NCBI GenBank assembly: GCA_958510825.1
Contig: OY294044.1
Location: 84,676,895-84,740,894, forward strand
Length of the DNA: 64,000 nucleotides
Direction of reading: 5' to 3'
Source of the DNA: Brachypterus glaber
Taxonomy: Eukaryota; Arthropoda; Insecta; Coleoptera; Kateretidae
In this document: piece by piece, positions 1 through 10,805 of the stretch
Layout: the number at the start of each line of letters is the position of its first letter
Position numbering within the stretch: the first letter of the stretch is position 1
Translations under genes and position numbers: made by a program
The notes under the pieces: generated by a model
The model's input: the letters and a program-made list of their open reading frames with translations, nothing else
Told to the model about the DNA's origin: nothing
Database searches by the model: none

Positions 1-159
1 ATATGTCAAAATTATATGTTTTTACAGTATCCTGGATGAAAGGGATAGCAAAAAAACGGCCCAGATATTTGGGTGATAGGAAAAAAATGGGGTCCTAAAA
101 AATGTGGTTTTATGCCGATAGGTGAGAGGCCTTATCTCCCCAATGATTTATAGCTATTA

Positions 160-285
160 TACACGAGTAGAATACTATACTTTATCCACGGCTGTTTTGA
201 AGTTTAAACGGTTTATTTTTACAGACCCGTGATTAATAGGCCTATTAATCACGCTCGTGGATAAATACTATTTTAGATTTTAAGC
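160..285. repeat. Hairpin repeat with perfect inner palindrome
   Basis: Positions 228-253 form a perfect 26-base palindrome (13-base arms, centre AGGCCT). A second pair of perfect 10-base arms lies outside it (181-190 and 256-265, TTTATCCACG and its complement), with weaker pairing beyond. The nested symmetry suggests a MITE remnant. No target-site duplication was identified. Confidence 0.6.
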
Positions 286-299
286 TTTCATGGCTACTA

Positions 300-375
300 A
301 GATATAGAGAGCTTTCACTTTCGAGTTTAGACTATGTTAATAAATTTTTACCTCTACGTTTCGTCTCTTACTGGA
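300..375 (+). mobile_element. Fragment of Penelope terminal repeat
   Basis: This stretch resembles 18106-18180, the terminal region of the Penelope-like element further right: both contain CTTTCACTTTCG, then GTTTAGAC, TGTTAAT and ACGTTTCGTCTCTTACT in the same order. It is a short, decayed fragment of the same or a related family. The following 376-1149 is AT-rich sequence in which I see only a short tandem repeat of about 23 bases near 1026-1075. Confidence 0.55.
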
Positions 376-1149
376 CTGAAAAAATGAGGTTCTTGGCAGT
401 TATTCTTTTAGCTTAAAAGATGTGTATCTTCAAATAAAAGTATTTATCTTGTCCCAAGAAAATTGTAGCTTTTGAAATATTTTTAAAATTCTCTTGTACC
501 TGGCGCATTTAAGGCAAAAACCATTTACCTTGTTTTAAGTTTGTTAAAAATTAAATAATTTTAAATACTTTGGCCCAAGAATTTTTCTTTTGAGACAAGA
601 CCACTAGCATTTCATACAAGATCAATGAATTTAAAGTTAAAGAATCAGAAAGATCTTGGCAAGTTTCATGTTAAGAGAATGTGCTTTTTGGATGTATTCA
701 ATAGTGCGAAGCATTTGGCCTAATTTCATATGCCATTACCGCAAAGGATCGTTTTTTTCAGTGTGCTGGAGATATTTTAACGGATTAATTTAAAACAGTT
801 TCAGAATAATCCCTAAAGTTATGATAAAATTACTACTCGATGTCATATCCTGTGTTATTTCTCATACTGACTATTAACATCTAGGATCGCTATTACGCTT
901 CAGTCAAGATGTATATTAATATTCAAGGGTGGCTGATATGTAAAATTAAATTTATGCTTAATATAAAATCAAGGGAAGATATTAATGGATTTGCCTCCAC
1001 AACTCTGCTTTAATGTCGGGATATTAATTTTCTGGAATATAATGATATTTTCTGGAGTATAATGATATATTAGTACTTGGCTGATTTGAATTTTATTACA
1101 TTTTTATTATAATTATTAAAATTATTTTATTATAATAACTTTTAAAATT

Positions 1150-1250
1150 GTGGGTCCTTCAGAAAAACACGTTTTATAACTTGCCGACGCTTCGAAAAAT
1201 TTATTTTCTTCCTCAGGGCTCTACAATTCAGAAAAACGCAGAAATTACAA
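1150..1250. mobile_element. Possible second Penelope-type terminal fragment
   Basis: The block has GCCGACGCTTCGAAAAA followed by TTTTCTTCCTCAGGGCTC, the order of words found in Penelope terminal repeats and, more loosely, at 18155-18200. It is short and could be chance similarity. The next 1251-1690 shows no gene or repeat I can name. Confidence 0.3.
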
Positions 1251-1690
1251 TATGTTATACCATAAAAAACATAAATATATAAAGATTTGTTACAAAATTA
1301 AAATTTAAACAAAATAAATATCTATAGTATATGTTACTAGTTAAATTTAACAACAACCAAATTTATAAATTATTTTTGTCAGTGTACTTTAAAATTTAAA
1401 AGAATAAAAACAAAAACGCTCCACTACAGGTAAAATGTATGTAAAACAACTTACTGTTAAAGGTGGTTTTCCATCGTAAAGCTAACACTAAAAATATATT
1501 TACAAAAATAAGTAAATACATAATAAATAATTAAAACTATACACAGATATATAATGGAACTATACTCATCAGGGAAACAATACATACTAAACAGATTTTA
1601 AATACCCGCTTAGTAGTCTATTACTGATAACTTTTTTAAGCAAAAATATCAACCCACCTAAACCCACCATTTTAAAAATTAGTAACATAT

Positions 1691-1705
1691 CTAAGGCCAC
1701 CAATA
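1691..1705. repeat. Target-site duplication, left copy
   Basis: The 15-base sequence CTAAGGCCACCAATA occurs here and again perfectly at 2114-2128. The pair brackets the non-LTR fragment between them and defines its insertion borders. Confidence 0.9.
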
Positions 1706-2041
1706 GCAAGCAAAGCTAGGTCGGTCTGGCTACTAGGAAGGGGCCGAGCAACCATAAGCCTCCTTACAGGGGTCCTTACGGGCCACTGTGGGCTTATGCG
1801 ACACCTAAGCCTCATGCGGACGGTAAACGATCCGACCTGCCCTGGGTGTGGGATGGACGAGGAAACGCCCTACCACTTCATAGGGGAGTGTGAGGCTCTG
1901 GGCAGGCTCAGACAAGACGTCTTCGGAGTGGTAACACTAGCGAAGGAAGAGATGAGCCTCCTAGCCTGGTCAGATGTTATGAACTTCATCAGAAGGTCTG
2001 GCAGATTCAGGAAGAGGGAGGATAGGCAGCAGGTTGGGTAG
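1706..2041 (+). pseudogene. C-terminal end of non-LTR retrotransposon ORF2
   Basis: The reading frame is open from the truncation point (1706) to TAG at 2039-2041, about 111 codons. It begins near the end of the RNase H-like or linker region, with LLTGVLTGHCGLMRHL. A zinc-binding motif of the form C-x2-C-x8-H-x4-C follows (CPGCGMDEETPYHFIGEC), then a short basic tail. That order is typical of the extreme C-terminus of R1/jockey/I-group ORF2 proteins, which normally carry endonuclease and reverse transcriptase upstream. Both of those are missing here, so the copy is dead on arrival. The methionine at 1796 is internal, not a real start. The frame is undamaged otherwise, consistent with a young insertion. 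The clade is not certain from this short piece. Confidence 0.8.
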
Positions 2042-2113
2042 GTAATCTTGGGGCAGACAAAAAGGGCCATTGGGCCTACTTGTCAGGCGTCGGAGCCTAC
2101 CCACCTTTTACTA
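1706..2113 (+). mobile_element. 5'-truncated non-LTR retrotransposon insertion
   Basis: A 408-bp GC-richer insertion bounded by a perfect 15-bp direct repeat (1691-1705 and 2114-2128). An open frame runs from its first base, as expected for a reverse transcript that stopped early. The 3' end has about 70 noncoding bases and no poly(A) tail, which is seen in some R1- and jockey-type elements. Its base composition contrasts sharply with the AT-rich surroundings, suggesting a relatively recent insertion. Confidence 0.85.
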
Positions 2114-2128
2114 CTAAGGCCACCAATA
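2114..2128. repeat. Target-site duplication, right copy
   Basis: Perfect match to 1691-1705; marks the 3' border of the non-LTR insertion. Confidence 0.9.
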
Positions 2129-2189
2129 AACTTCTTATTTTATTATTACTAATTTTTCTTTAATATTGTCTCCCAGGTATATTTTATAC

Positions 2190-2610
2190 ATGCTTACATC
2201 GGCACTTAGTGCTACTAAGATTGCCGATTTATTGAAATCTTCGCCGAAAAGTCAAAATCTTTGACCATGTTTTTTTCACATTTTTAGACCTTTCTGAGTC
2301 GAATTCAGTAAAAAAAATTTCGTCTGTCTATCTGTAAACTCGATAACTCCATTACTAAATAAGATGAGAAGCGGTTTTTTGCATATTGTTTCTTAGCGTA
2401 TTTTGAAGAGCAGATTAGATTTTGGGAGCAAAAAATAAGGGGAAAGGGGGTAAACGATTGGGGGTAAGAGGATAATAATGGCGTAAAACTCCTTTTTTTA
2501 GCGTTTTTTGATTATAATTAAGGCAATTATTATTGTATTTTATTAATTTAGCACTTATATGAAAGATAATTTTAAATTGGACAAAAATGTTATAAACTAT
2601 TTTTTCCTAA
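2190..2610 (+). repeat. Dispersed repeat family A, copy 1
   Basis: It matches 58870-59240 in the same orientation over about 370-400 bases, including GCCGAAAAGTCAAAAT-like, GATTAGATTTTGGG and AAGGCAATTATTATTGTATT words in the same order. It is noncoding. The class is unknown. Confidence 0.75.
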
Positions 2611-2619
2611 AATACTAAA

Positions 2620-3210
2620 AATTCGGTTTTTATTTAATAACTCGGGAACCCTTTTAGACATAGCAACTGGGTTTTGCACGTGAACTAACCTTAATGAGGA
2701 TCATTTTCGTATGTGATTTTCATGTAATTGTTTTAACCAGGGGAGTACGAAACGGTGGGGCCTTATCAGTTTTTTGTCCCAAACTTTTTTCTGTGTAACT
2801 TTTATTTTTGGTATATGAATCCCCAGGTCAAAATTAATAAAAAAAGGTATTCCAGTTGTAACACTGTAGGACTAACCGTTTTCGAGAAAAATAAATTAAT
2901 TTGAAAGTGAAATTTCACGGTTAGTGGACGAAAAATTAAATACTAAAACGTTGAAAACCAAAATTTTAATAATGCAGGGTTATTCTATATCTATATATGT
3001 ATTTCTATACATGTATGTCGAAAAATTTCGATTTAAATTTCCGTTTTCAACATTTTAGTATTTAATTTTTCGTCCTCGTTCAGTGAAATTTTACCTTAAA
3101 ATTATTTTTTTCTCGAAAACGGTCCTACGTGTTACAACAAGAGTACCTTTTTTATATATTTTAACCTGAGGAATCATATGCCAAAAATAAAATTCCAAAA
3201 AAGCACCTCA
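2620..3210. repeat. Family B repeat with long inverted arms (foldback form)
   Basis: The left part (2620-2830) matches the core of 4510-4720 and the complement of 45850-46060. From about 2790 to 2965 the sequence is repeated as its reverse complement at about 3035-3210; words such as GTAACACTGTAGGAC, CCGTTTTCGAG and GACGAAAAATTAAATACTAA occur in both arms. The arms are about 175 bases with a loop of about 70 bases. Noncoding. Confidence 0.75.
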
Positions 3211-3501
3211 AAATACATAGGAATACAATGGTTTCGAAAAGGGTATTTGACTTTTTTTCTTTTTTGTGTGGCTGTGTTATATGTATAACATATAACATTA
3301 TTATAATAACTTTTAAGCATTGATATATCAATATATAATAAAAAATATTCATGTCCTTAAAATTGATATAATTTTTATTGATATTAAGTTCGTTTTCAAA
3401 CCACAAAACTTTATACAGAAAACATTCGCCTGACTTTTCGCTTTCGTATTAGTCATTTATTTAACTTTACGAATCAGGTTTTTTACACCGAAAAAAATAT
3501 A
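3211..3501. other. AT-rich, nothing recognised
   Basis: Low-complexity AT-rich sequence with TA dinucleotide runs. I see no gene or defined repeat border. Confidence 0.5.
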
Positions 3502-3617
3502 TATATTTTTACAAGCTTTTATCTAACAATGTTTGTCTATTTATTTATTTGTTTGTTTATATATTTTTACAAGCTTTTATCTAACAATGTTTGTCTATTA
3601 AATTTATTTGTTTGTTT
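3502..3617 (+). repeat. 58-bp tandem duplication
   Basis: TATATTTTTACAAGCTTTTA and the following bases through GTTTGTTTA occur twice, starting at 3502 and 3560. An apparent ORF across it is a by-product of the TTTA-rich repeat. Confidence 0.8.
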
Positions 3618-3837
3618 AGGGCAAATCTGCCAAAGGCTTTTTCGACCACTTAGAATATACTTAGTAGGGTGGGCCGAAAAATTGAAATCTGGAATTTCAA
3701 AACGCAATACCTGCCAGAATATGCCTTCTAATATGCCTAATGTGTGTGCAAAAGCAGAATCAGATTAAGGTTCATCTTGAGGCCTCTACTTTAATAATAA
3801 TGAAAATATCGTATTTCTTCACATTTGTAATGTATAC

Positions 3838-4330
3838 ACAGCGTGTCAAAAGTCCGCCTCCCCTTGAACTTGAAATTTGGAACACATAGAAAACATAAAC
3901 CATATATTTTTTTGGTGTATACTTGGTATGCTTAGGGGGCACGATGGAGGGGGGAAATTTTTTTAAACAGAAAGAGGGGTCGTGTGATACATCACTTTAA
4001 AGCTTATAAAATTATCTATTTGCCCACATATATATTTTTTTTTCGGAACAATTTTTGGGGTTATTGGCGTAAGAATTAAATCACTTCCATCACAAATCAG
4101 AATATAGAGTGGCTTAAAATATGGCCTATGATGTTTGTAAATGTTATTTTCGGTTGTAAAACTTATTGGTTTTTGCAATAAAACAGTTTTTGCATTTTTA
4201 TTATTAAGTTTTCTTGTTTTTATTTTTTTTTAACATTTTTCCTAAAAGTTACAAAATGTACACCTTTGTAGAGGGCACAAAAATTAAAAAATCAATTAAA
4301 TAAAATACACGCTTTTTTTCTCTTTGCAAG
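3838..4330 (+). repeat. Dispersed repeat family C, copy 1
   Basis: It begins GTGTCAAAAGTCCGCC followed by a C-rich block. It shares long ordered similarity with 52965-53300, including GTGTGATACATCA-like and TTTAAAGCTTATAAAATTAT, and its first bases match 9168-9200. Noncoding. Confidence 0.7.
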
Positions 4331-4387
4331 ACGCATCTTTCCCCCCCCATTGGATTTTAAAATTAAAAAAAAAATAAAACACCTATA

Positions 4388-4831
4388 CACGGTGTATTTG
4401 AAATTGCCTCGGAAATTTTAACACATGATTCTACATCATAAAATATGATAAAAAGTTCCTATAAACATATGTCTAAAAATGCGTCATAAGGAAGCTACAC
4501 CCCTTTGAAAGTGGCTAAAAAAATCGGTTTTTATTTAATAACTCAGGAACCCTTTAAGATATATCAACGAGGTTTTGCACCTCAACTAATCCTACCAAGG
4601 CTCGTTTTTATGTGTTATTTTCATGTACTTATTTCAACCAGGGGTGTGCGAAACGGGGGGGTCTTATCAGTTTTTTGTCCCAAACTTTTTTCTGTGTAAC
4701 TTTTTTGCAATTTTATTTTTTGAAATGACGCTTGACGCATTTTTAGACATATGTTTATAGGAACTTTTTGTCATATTTTATGATGTAGAATCATCTGTTA
4801 AAATTTCCGATGCTATTTCAAATACACCCTG
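4388..4831. mobile_element. Complete nonautonomous TIR element (family B)
   Basis: Terminal inverted repeats of about 100 bases: 4388-4489 and the complement of 4733-4831 agree at almost every position. The ends read CACGGTGTATTTGAAAT (left) and CAGGGTGTATTTGAAAT (right, complemented), each flanked by TA (4386-4387 and 4832-4833). The 230-bp core matches other family B copies at 2620, 13870 and 45850. There is no transposase; TA flanks and CAGGGTG ends fit a Tc1/mariner-mobilised MITE. Confidence 0.8.
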
Positions 4832-4851
4832 TATAGGAACGGCCCACCCTA

Positions 4852-5182
4852 AAGCTAAAACTTTCGATGTTAACTTTGGATGTAAACTTTTTGGACACAA
4901 CCAAATAAACTCTATTATAGTAAATAAATGTACCTATTGTGATTAATAAAATTGGTTTAATACTTATTTTTAATTGTAGACCAATTATCTGTTTATTAAG
5001 TTAAACTACTTACCATGAATATACAATTTATTGATGTTTAATAAATGTGTTATTTCAGTCATATATAGTTTTTTACTTAGTTTTAAATGAAGAATCGCCC
5101 TGTAGCATTACAATTTTATTGGTGCTTTTTTGTTTCACATATGTCTATCTTCGAAGGGTCGTAGCTCCCTTAATATTAATAT
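4852..5182. other. AT-rich spacer, nothing recognised
   Basis: No ORF or clear repeat border. The last bases (about 5150-5175) resemble the subterminal 'CTCCCTTA' word of family B. Confidence 0.4.
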
Positions 5183-5551
5183 TTGGAATACAAAGAAACT
5201 GGAGTTTACAGTAATCGAGAGAATTATAATACACTTCTAGCAAAATATAATTTCATCTCGCTAGAACAATATAGAGCAAATACAGCTGCCGTGTTTTTGT
5301 ATAAACTTCTAAACAGCCTACAGGACAACTCTAACTTTTTAAGAAGACTGCCTTTTCGAGTTTCCATTACTTGGACAAGAAACGAAGAACTTTTTTACAT
5401 ACCTAGGTTAAGAACAAATCATTTTAACATGTCGCCACTTTTTAATATGTGTCGACTGGGAAATACTGTTAACAAAAATTTGGACTTTTTTAATATTAGA
5501 TTGAAATCTTTTAAGCATGCAATTTTGGACCTTAATCTTGGAACTAGTTAG
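5183..5551 (+). pseudogene. C-terminal fragment of a non-LTR retrotransposon ORF2
   Basis: About 122 codons ending at TAG 5549-5551. The protein starts in the region after the reverse transcriptase: ETGVYSNRENYNTLLAKYNF, then SLEQYRANTAAVFLYKLLNS, then a segment ending RTNHFNMSPLFNMCRLGN. This order (helical linker, 'FLYKLLNS', 'RT-x-H...SPL') is characteristic of the C-terminus of CR1/jockey-type ORF2 proteins. The frame enters without a start codon (TTG at 5183), so the copy is 5'-truncated near 5180 and lacks endonuclease and RT. Downstream come about 70 noncoding bases and a long simple-repeat tail. No stop interrupts the frame. Clade assignment is tentative. Confidence 0.7.
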
Positions 5552-5620
5552 ATTGTATTATTATAATTTCATTAAACAATTGACCGATCCTTTAATTGGA
5601 TCTTTCATCTGTATGGATTG

Positions 5621-5812
<192 letters not shown>

Positions 5813-5879
5813 TGCTTATTTTTGGACATTTGTTCCTTTGTTGGTTTTTCATGTTTTGTGATGTGGAATCATTCCCTTT

Positions 5880-6065
5880 GTTCTCACTAATAATTAAATT
5901 TGGCGAAGGCTTAAGTGAAGCGGACACTCCCTATAAATTGGTTCGAAAGTCAATTAAAGCCGGTGGTTCCCTCTACTACTAGCCCACACAAGTCCTGGAC
6001 TTAGGGGATGCTTAATTAAGTAGAATAGTACGAGGTTAAACAAAAATGTAATGTAAACAAAAATG
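5880..6065 (+). mobile_element. SINE copy 2, 5'-truncated
   Basis: It matches the body of the tRNA-derived SINE at 44376-44645 in the same orientation: TTGGTTCGAAAGTC-like, then GGTTCCCTCTACTACTAGCC, AAGTCCTGGACTTAGGGGAT and GCTTAATTAAGTAGAATAGT occur in the same order. The tRNA-like head is absent. It ends in AAATGTAATGTAA-like tail repeats. Confidence 0.8.
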
Positions 6066-7162
6066 TAAAAATGTTTAATGCCAAAAGACTGCAAACACCG
6101 CGTATTATCCTATTTTTCTCAGCGCATTTTAACCCTCTTTTATGATACCAAATACTTAAGTACTTAAACTAGCTAATCTACGTTTCATTGTAATTGGGTA
6201 AAACTTTTTGGCCGCAAACAAACAAGCTTTTGACTTGAATGAAAATAAAATGAATGCGACAGTCCGGTTTTGTTTTCAAAGAAAAATAATTCGTTTTATT
6301 TTCTGTGTGAACTCAATGCAATGGTGAAAAGTTTTAATGAAAAAGATTAAATAGATGTATAAATTACTTAAATTATACACCAAGAAAAATCCGCAAATAT
6401 ACCAACTATTTCAACTTTTTTTTAGGTAACCTTTGAGCGCTTAATATACAAAAAAAAATTAATCACAATTTATCGTTTTTAATAAGCCCCACGCACTTTT
6501 CATGTACGCATCGATTACGAACAACGCACAATCTCATATCGTCCTGACGATTCTTTTCGCATAAAAAACAAAACTTTCTGATTTCTTTGTTAATTTATTT
6601 TCTTGTTATTTTTTGTTTTTATAATTTTTTTTGTCAGCTTTTCCGCATGGCAATATTAAGAACATATCTAATTATGGTACAATGGCACGACCTTACTTTT
6701 TCGCTTATTGAGTGAAATAAAAATGGGCCAAGAAAGTGCATGTTTCTGCCTACCTTATACGCCTGCTATAATGGATGCTACCCAGCTTGCGGCAGTCAGC
6801 ACAATTTTACAAGATTATATAGTGGATGAGCACGAAATACGAACTTTGTTGCTGTGAAGGTCATTACTAACTGGATACAGATACATAATATTTACAAGCA
6901 CCTTTTCGATATAACAGCTAATCTATATAATAACAGTGACAGGGGTGGCAACATTAGGAGCATGGCAATAATTGGCTCCCCCACCTTATGTATTAAATAA
7001 TAATCTATTAGTTTCTCAACGTTCATTAACGTAAAAAAAATAATGGATTTTTTTTGCTAATATACCGTTTCACCGCACCACTTACAGATATTTAGTTATT
7101 TTAATACGGCTAATAAATATATTTATAATATATAATATATATAAATACCTAAAATATATACA
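6066..7162. other. Mostly featureless; one small GC-richer patch
   Basis: AT-rich, with a patch of more balanced composition at 6720-6990. I recognise nothing beyond the small ORF listed at 6724. Confidence 0.4.
6724..6858 (+). CDS. Small unrecognised ORF, possible exon
   Basis: A 44-codon ORF (MGQESACFCLPYTPAIMDAT..., ending TLLL-stop) in a patch whose composition is less AT-biased than its surroundings. I do not recognise it. MGQES followed by two cysteines resembles an N-myristoylation and palmitoylation signal, but so short a match can be chance. There is no clear splice donor after it and no neighbouring gene. It is listed only because its codon content looks more coding-like than nearby sequence. 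Confidence 0.12.
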
Positions 7163-7164
7163 TA

Positions 7165-8441
7165 AAGGGTGATTTTTTTAGAGTGTTAGAACTTTTGAGA
7201 GGAGTCGTTGTCAAACGAATTGTGAGTTTGCGCGCTCTTAGTGTCAAAATTACTCAGCATAGTCTGACAAATCATTATAGAACGTTTAACGTCTGAGCAA
7301 CTCTTGCAAATTGTAGAAATTTATTATCAAAACCAGAGTTCTGTGCGTAAAGCTTATCGAGCACTTCGTGAATTTTATGGTATATATAATCGCCCAACCG
7401 AGCGATGTATTTACCGAATCATCAAAAAATTTGGAACACATTTCACGCTGCTCGATAAAACAAAAACTAGGCGCAAAACTATGCGTTCCCAAGAAAATAT
7501 CGCCGCTGTTGCTGGCAGTGTTGAGGAAGACCCAAATTTGTCAATTCGTCGACGTTTGCAGGAAGTTGGGCTTTGTTATTCGACTACGTGAAAAATTTTG
7601 CGTGCCTTACAAGATCCAGCTTGTCCAAGAACTCAAGCCGCAAGACCCACGTTTGCGTCTTACGTTCGCTAAATGGGCTCAAAATCAATTGCAACTTGAC
7701 CCAGAATTTAAAATTTTGTTTAGCAACGAATCTCATTTTTGGCTAAATGGTTATGTTAATAAACAGAATTGCCAAATTTGGAGTGAAAATAATCCGCAAA
7801 TGATCGAACAATTGCCGTTGTATCCAGAAAAATGCACGGTATGGTGCGGATTGTACGCTGGTGGCATCATTGGGCCGTATTTCTTTAAAAATCAAGTTGG
7901 AGAGCGTGTTACCGTTAATGGGGACCGTTATAGAGCGATGATTAATAACTATTTGATTCCCAATTTAAATGGTATTAATCTGGAGGAGATGTGGTCCCAT
8001 AAGGACGGCGCCACATGTCATACATCCAATGCAACAATTGATTTATTGAGGGAGCAATTCGGTGAGAAAATTATTTCAAGGAAGGGACCTGTAAACTGGC
8101 CCCCAAGGTCGTGTGATTTAACGCCTTTAGATTATTTTCTTTGGGGTTATGTTAAATCTTTGGCCTATGCCGATAAACCAGCAACTATTGACGCCTTGGA
8201 AGCCAACATAACTCGGACAGTTGCTGACATAAGACCCCAATTGCTTGAAAAAGTGGTAGGAAATTAGACTGATAGAATGCGCTTTGTAAGAACTAGCCGC
8301 GGAGGACATTTGCCCGAAATTGTTTTCAAACAATAATGTCATTAAATGTTATTTCACAAAAAACAAATAGTTTCAAGATATCTACTTTGGTTATTGTATA
8401 ATTTGAATTAAAAGTTCTGACACACTAAAAAAATCACCCTT
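7165..8441 (+). mobile_element. Tc1/mariner-type transposon, inactive
   Basis: A 1277-bp element bounded by TA (7163-7164 and 8442-8443). Terminal inverted repeats of about 32 bases differ at two positions: left AAGGGTGATTTTTTTAGAG, right complement AAGGGTGATTTTTTTAGTG. It carries a single transposase reading frame with several lesions. Length, TA target and single ORF fit the superfamily. Confidence 0.93.
7277..8336 (+). pseudogene. Mariner-type transposase, decayed
   Basis: The DNA-binding half reads from about 7277 (IERLTSEQLLQIVEIYY), through a helix-turn-helix region with TERCIYRIIKKFGT, to a second HTH-like RRRLQEVGLCYSTT. The catalytic half follows in another frame: FSNESHFWLNGYVNKQNCQI, VWCGLYAGGIIGPYFF, HKDGATCHT and PPRSCDLTPLDYFLWGYVKS. 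Lesions visible: the expected start ATG is ATA (7277-7279); TGA at 7589-7591 where a Trp codon is likely; a frameshift near 7595-7610; TAG at 8265-8267 where the family probably has Trp; the native stop would be 8334-8336. The first catalytic Asp is replaced by Asn (AAC, 7725-7727). The other two Asp codons are at 8004-8006 and 8115-8117, with 36 residues between them. A DDE/D transposase normally cuts and joins the TIRs; this one cannot. Confidence 0.92.
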
Positions 8442-8443
8442 TA

Positions 8444-8810
8444 TTATCCCCAACTATATAACTATGAATTACCATATTTATTAAGCATTAATATATTGTA
8501 TATTTATGGTAAACAAACTAAACTTAATACGAAAAAATATCTGTTCGTGACAATTAAAAACAAATATTTGATACATTTTATTATTGACAATTAAATATTT
8601 ATTTATCACAGATAATTTGGATTTGTCCGTAATATTTAGCACGCTTACATATACCCGCTAACTACCGTAAATATAAATCCAGATCCAATTTAAGGCACTC
8701 TAGATTTAAAATAAAAATTTAAATAAAAAATGACATGACCAGTCAAAAATTGACAAGTGACACATGCTTGTTCTCAGAATTTATTTCTGAATCAAACTAT
8801 GTAAAAATAT
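8444..8810. other. AT-rich, nothing recognised
   Basis: No ORF, repeat border or RNA gene seen. Confidence 0.5.
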
Positions 8811-9161
8811 ACAGGGTGTTCCATTTAAAAATCAAAAGTTCGATTAATTTTGATATCTGTAGGGGGATTTTTTTAATTGAAAGGGATCTTGTAATACATT
8901 GTTTTAAAGATCACGAAATTTTCTATCTGGCCACATTTTTTTATATATTTTTTTTTTGAAGGGGTTAAAATATTTTTGAAATGGGACTTTGTTCAAAAAT
9001 TTCTTAAAAAAATCAATCAATTTGTGTTTAATAATTATAATTAATAATAATTAATTAATAACTATTAAAAACAAATTGTTTGATTTTTTTATAATTCATT
9101 ATAATTCATTTCATGATACGAAAACTTAAATTATATTTTTAAACTAGTTTTAAAAAGAAAA
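8811..9161. repeat. Left end of an unpaired TIR element
   Basis: TATACAGGGTGTTCCATTT at about 8811 has the CAGGGTG start used by several TA-flanked elements here, but I find no matching right end before the next element. The internal sequence (GTAATACATTGTTTTAAAGAT) loosely resembles family C. An apparent ORF at 8735-8959 overlaps it and is not gene-like. Confidence 0.4.
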
Positions 9162-9670
9162 TACAATGCGTGTCATAAGTCCCTCCTCCCTTTAACTTTT
9201 GACCTGCAAAATTTATATAATATATATTTTTTTATTTATTTATTTTTTAATGGTTAAAATAATTTTGAAAGTTTGTTCAAAAATTTCTTAAATAGAAAAT
9301 CAAACAATTTGTGTTTAATAATTAGTTTTATTTTTATTTTTATTTTAAATGATATTAAAAAAATAGGAAAAAGGCATTTTTTAGTAAAAAAATTGAAAAT
9401 TCAACACCTTAAAAAAAAACTAAAAACTAAATAGTAAAAATTAAATTTAATAAGTTTTAAAAGGATGTATCACATGTCCCCCATCTAATTTAAAAACATG
9501 TTTCCCCCTACCTTCATTAAGTTCCCTAAATGTATTAAATATATAAATACAAAAAAAATAATATTTGAGTTGTGTTATATAAGTTGTAAAAAAGTATGAA
9601 ATTTAAAGTTATATCTTTTAAAAGCAGTTTAAAAGTTGAGGAAGGAGGAAGACTTTGGACATGCACTGTA
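9162..9670. mobile_element. Family C element with diverged TIRs
   Basis: The left end TACAATGCGTGTCATAAGTC pairs with the complement of the right end (GTGCATGTCCAAAGTC), giving a TA-bounded element of about 505 bases with C-rich subterminal blocks on both sides. The family matches 3838 and 52965. No coding sequence. Confidence 0.6.
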
Positions 9671-10801
9671 TAATAAGAGGGTACAGCTGTCCCGTGCATT
9701 ACGACACTCATGTATGCTTTATTGTTGTTGACCTCCGCATGTCAAAACAGTGTGTTCTTCTAGAGCATTAATAATATACGACCTAACTTTTGATACAAAC
9801 GCTAAATTAAAATCACTGAGGAAAGTTGGGTGAGACCACCAAACAGCCGGATCAACTACACTGATCTACTATACGTTAATAAGTGTATCTAGTAGGTATT
9901 ATGACAAAAAAAGTCAAAACTTTGATTTTATTATTATTTTTTCCTATTTATTTTTTTTATTAAACTATATTATATAGTCTATATATGTATACGCAAGGGC
10001 ACCTGCAGGATTTTTTACAGAAGAAGGGACAGAGCCCTACCGCAGGTAAAGTCCAATTTTGCCAACTTTTCGTTTAAAGAATTTCCAGAAAAATAAGTGA
10101 ATGAACTGCACGTAATATTCATAATAATAATTGTTAGAAAGGTTTTTGAATTTCCCAGACAATTCATAATGTCATATGTTTTATTTTATAATATCTATTA
10201 ATAATGTGATACCAATGTGTTAATCAAGTTTAGCTGCCTATGCCAAAACACCTCAAAATGACTGATTTCTGCTTGAGCGTGGAATTTGCTGGTTGAGGCG
10301 TCTAGCCGAGATCAGCAATCACGCTCGTAATACAAACAATTTTTTTTTCTACGATCTAAAATGAATAAATAAATTTTAGGCAGTAAATTTATAACCTAAC
10401 AATGTAGCAGCACTTACAATTTTTTAAAAATCTGGTGGTTTAGAAGAAAAATCCTCATCACTGTAACCTTCCATAATTCCTTAACAAAAAATATTTAATA
10501 CATAAATATTTAGCACACGAAATTGAGATTTCATTAAAGATAAATAATAATTTTATATTAAACAAATGGCAGAACACAACATCTGGTAGCATATACTTGA
10601 CATTGTCAAGTTGACAGCTGTTTTACGACTTGCCGGTTGCCTACACTCTAACGCGCAAAATTAAATTTTGCACTTGCTGTCATGGTATCGAGCAGAAAAA
10701 TGTAAAGTAAAATGCTAAGAAATAGGTTATTTTTCGGTCAGAAAACTTCATTTGTTTTTGTAGAAATGTTAACTTTTCTATTAGATCGTAGAAAAACTCA
10801 T
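9671..10801. other. AT-rich, nothing recognised
   Basis: No gene or repeat border found. A short 17-base palindrome GCAAAATTAAATTTTGC lies near 10660. Confidence 0.5.
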
Positions 10802-10805
10802 TTAA

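Larger units (their letters stand above)
3665..4851. mobile_element. Candidate outer TIR element containing nested repeats
   Basis: A perfect 12-base inverted repeat TAGGGTGGGCCG sits at 3665-3676 with its complement at 4840-4851. Each ends in a TA dinucleotide, as expected for a TA-targeting (Tc1/mariner-type) element. A family C segment and a complete family B element lie inside. The match is short and I could not extend it, so the two ends may belong to different copies. Confidence 0.4.

Noticed and set aside
3529..3768. 79-codon plus ORF starting in YLFI-like repeats
   Set aside because: It begins in the 58-bp tandem duplication and runs into a repeat border; no domain.
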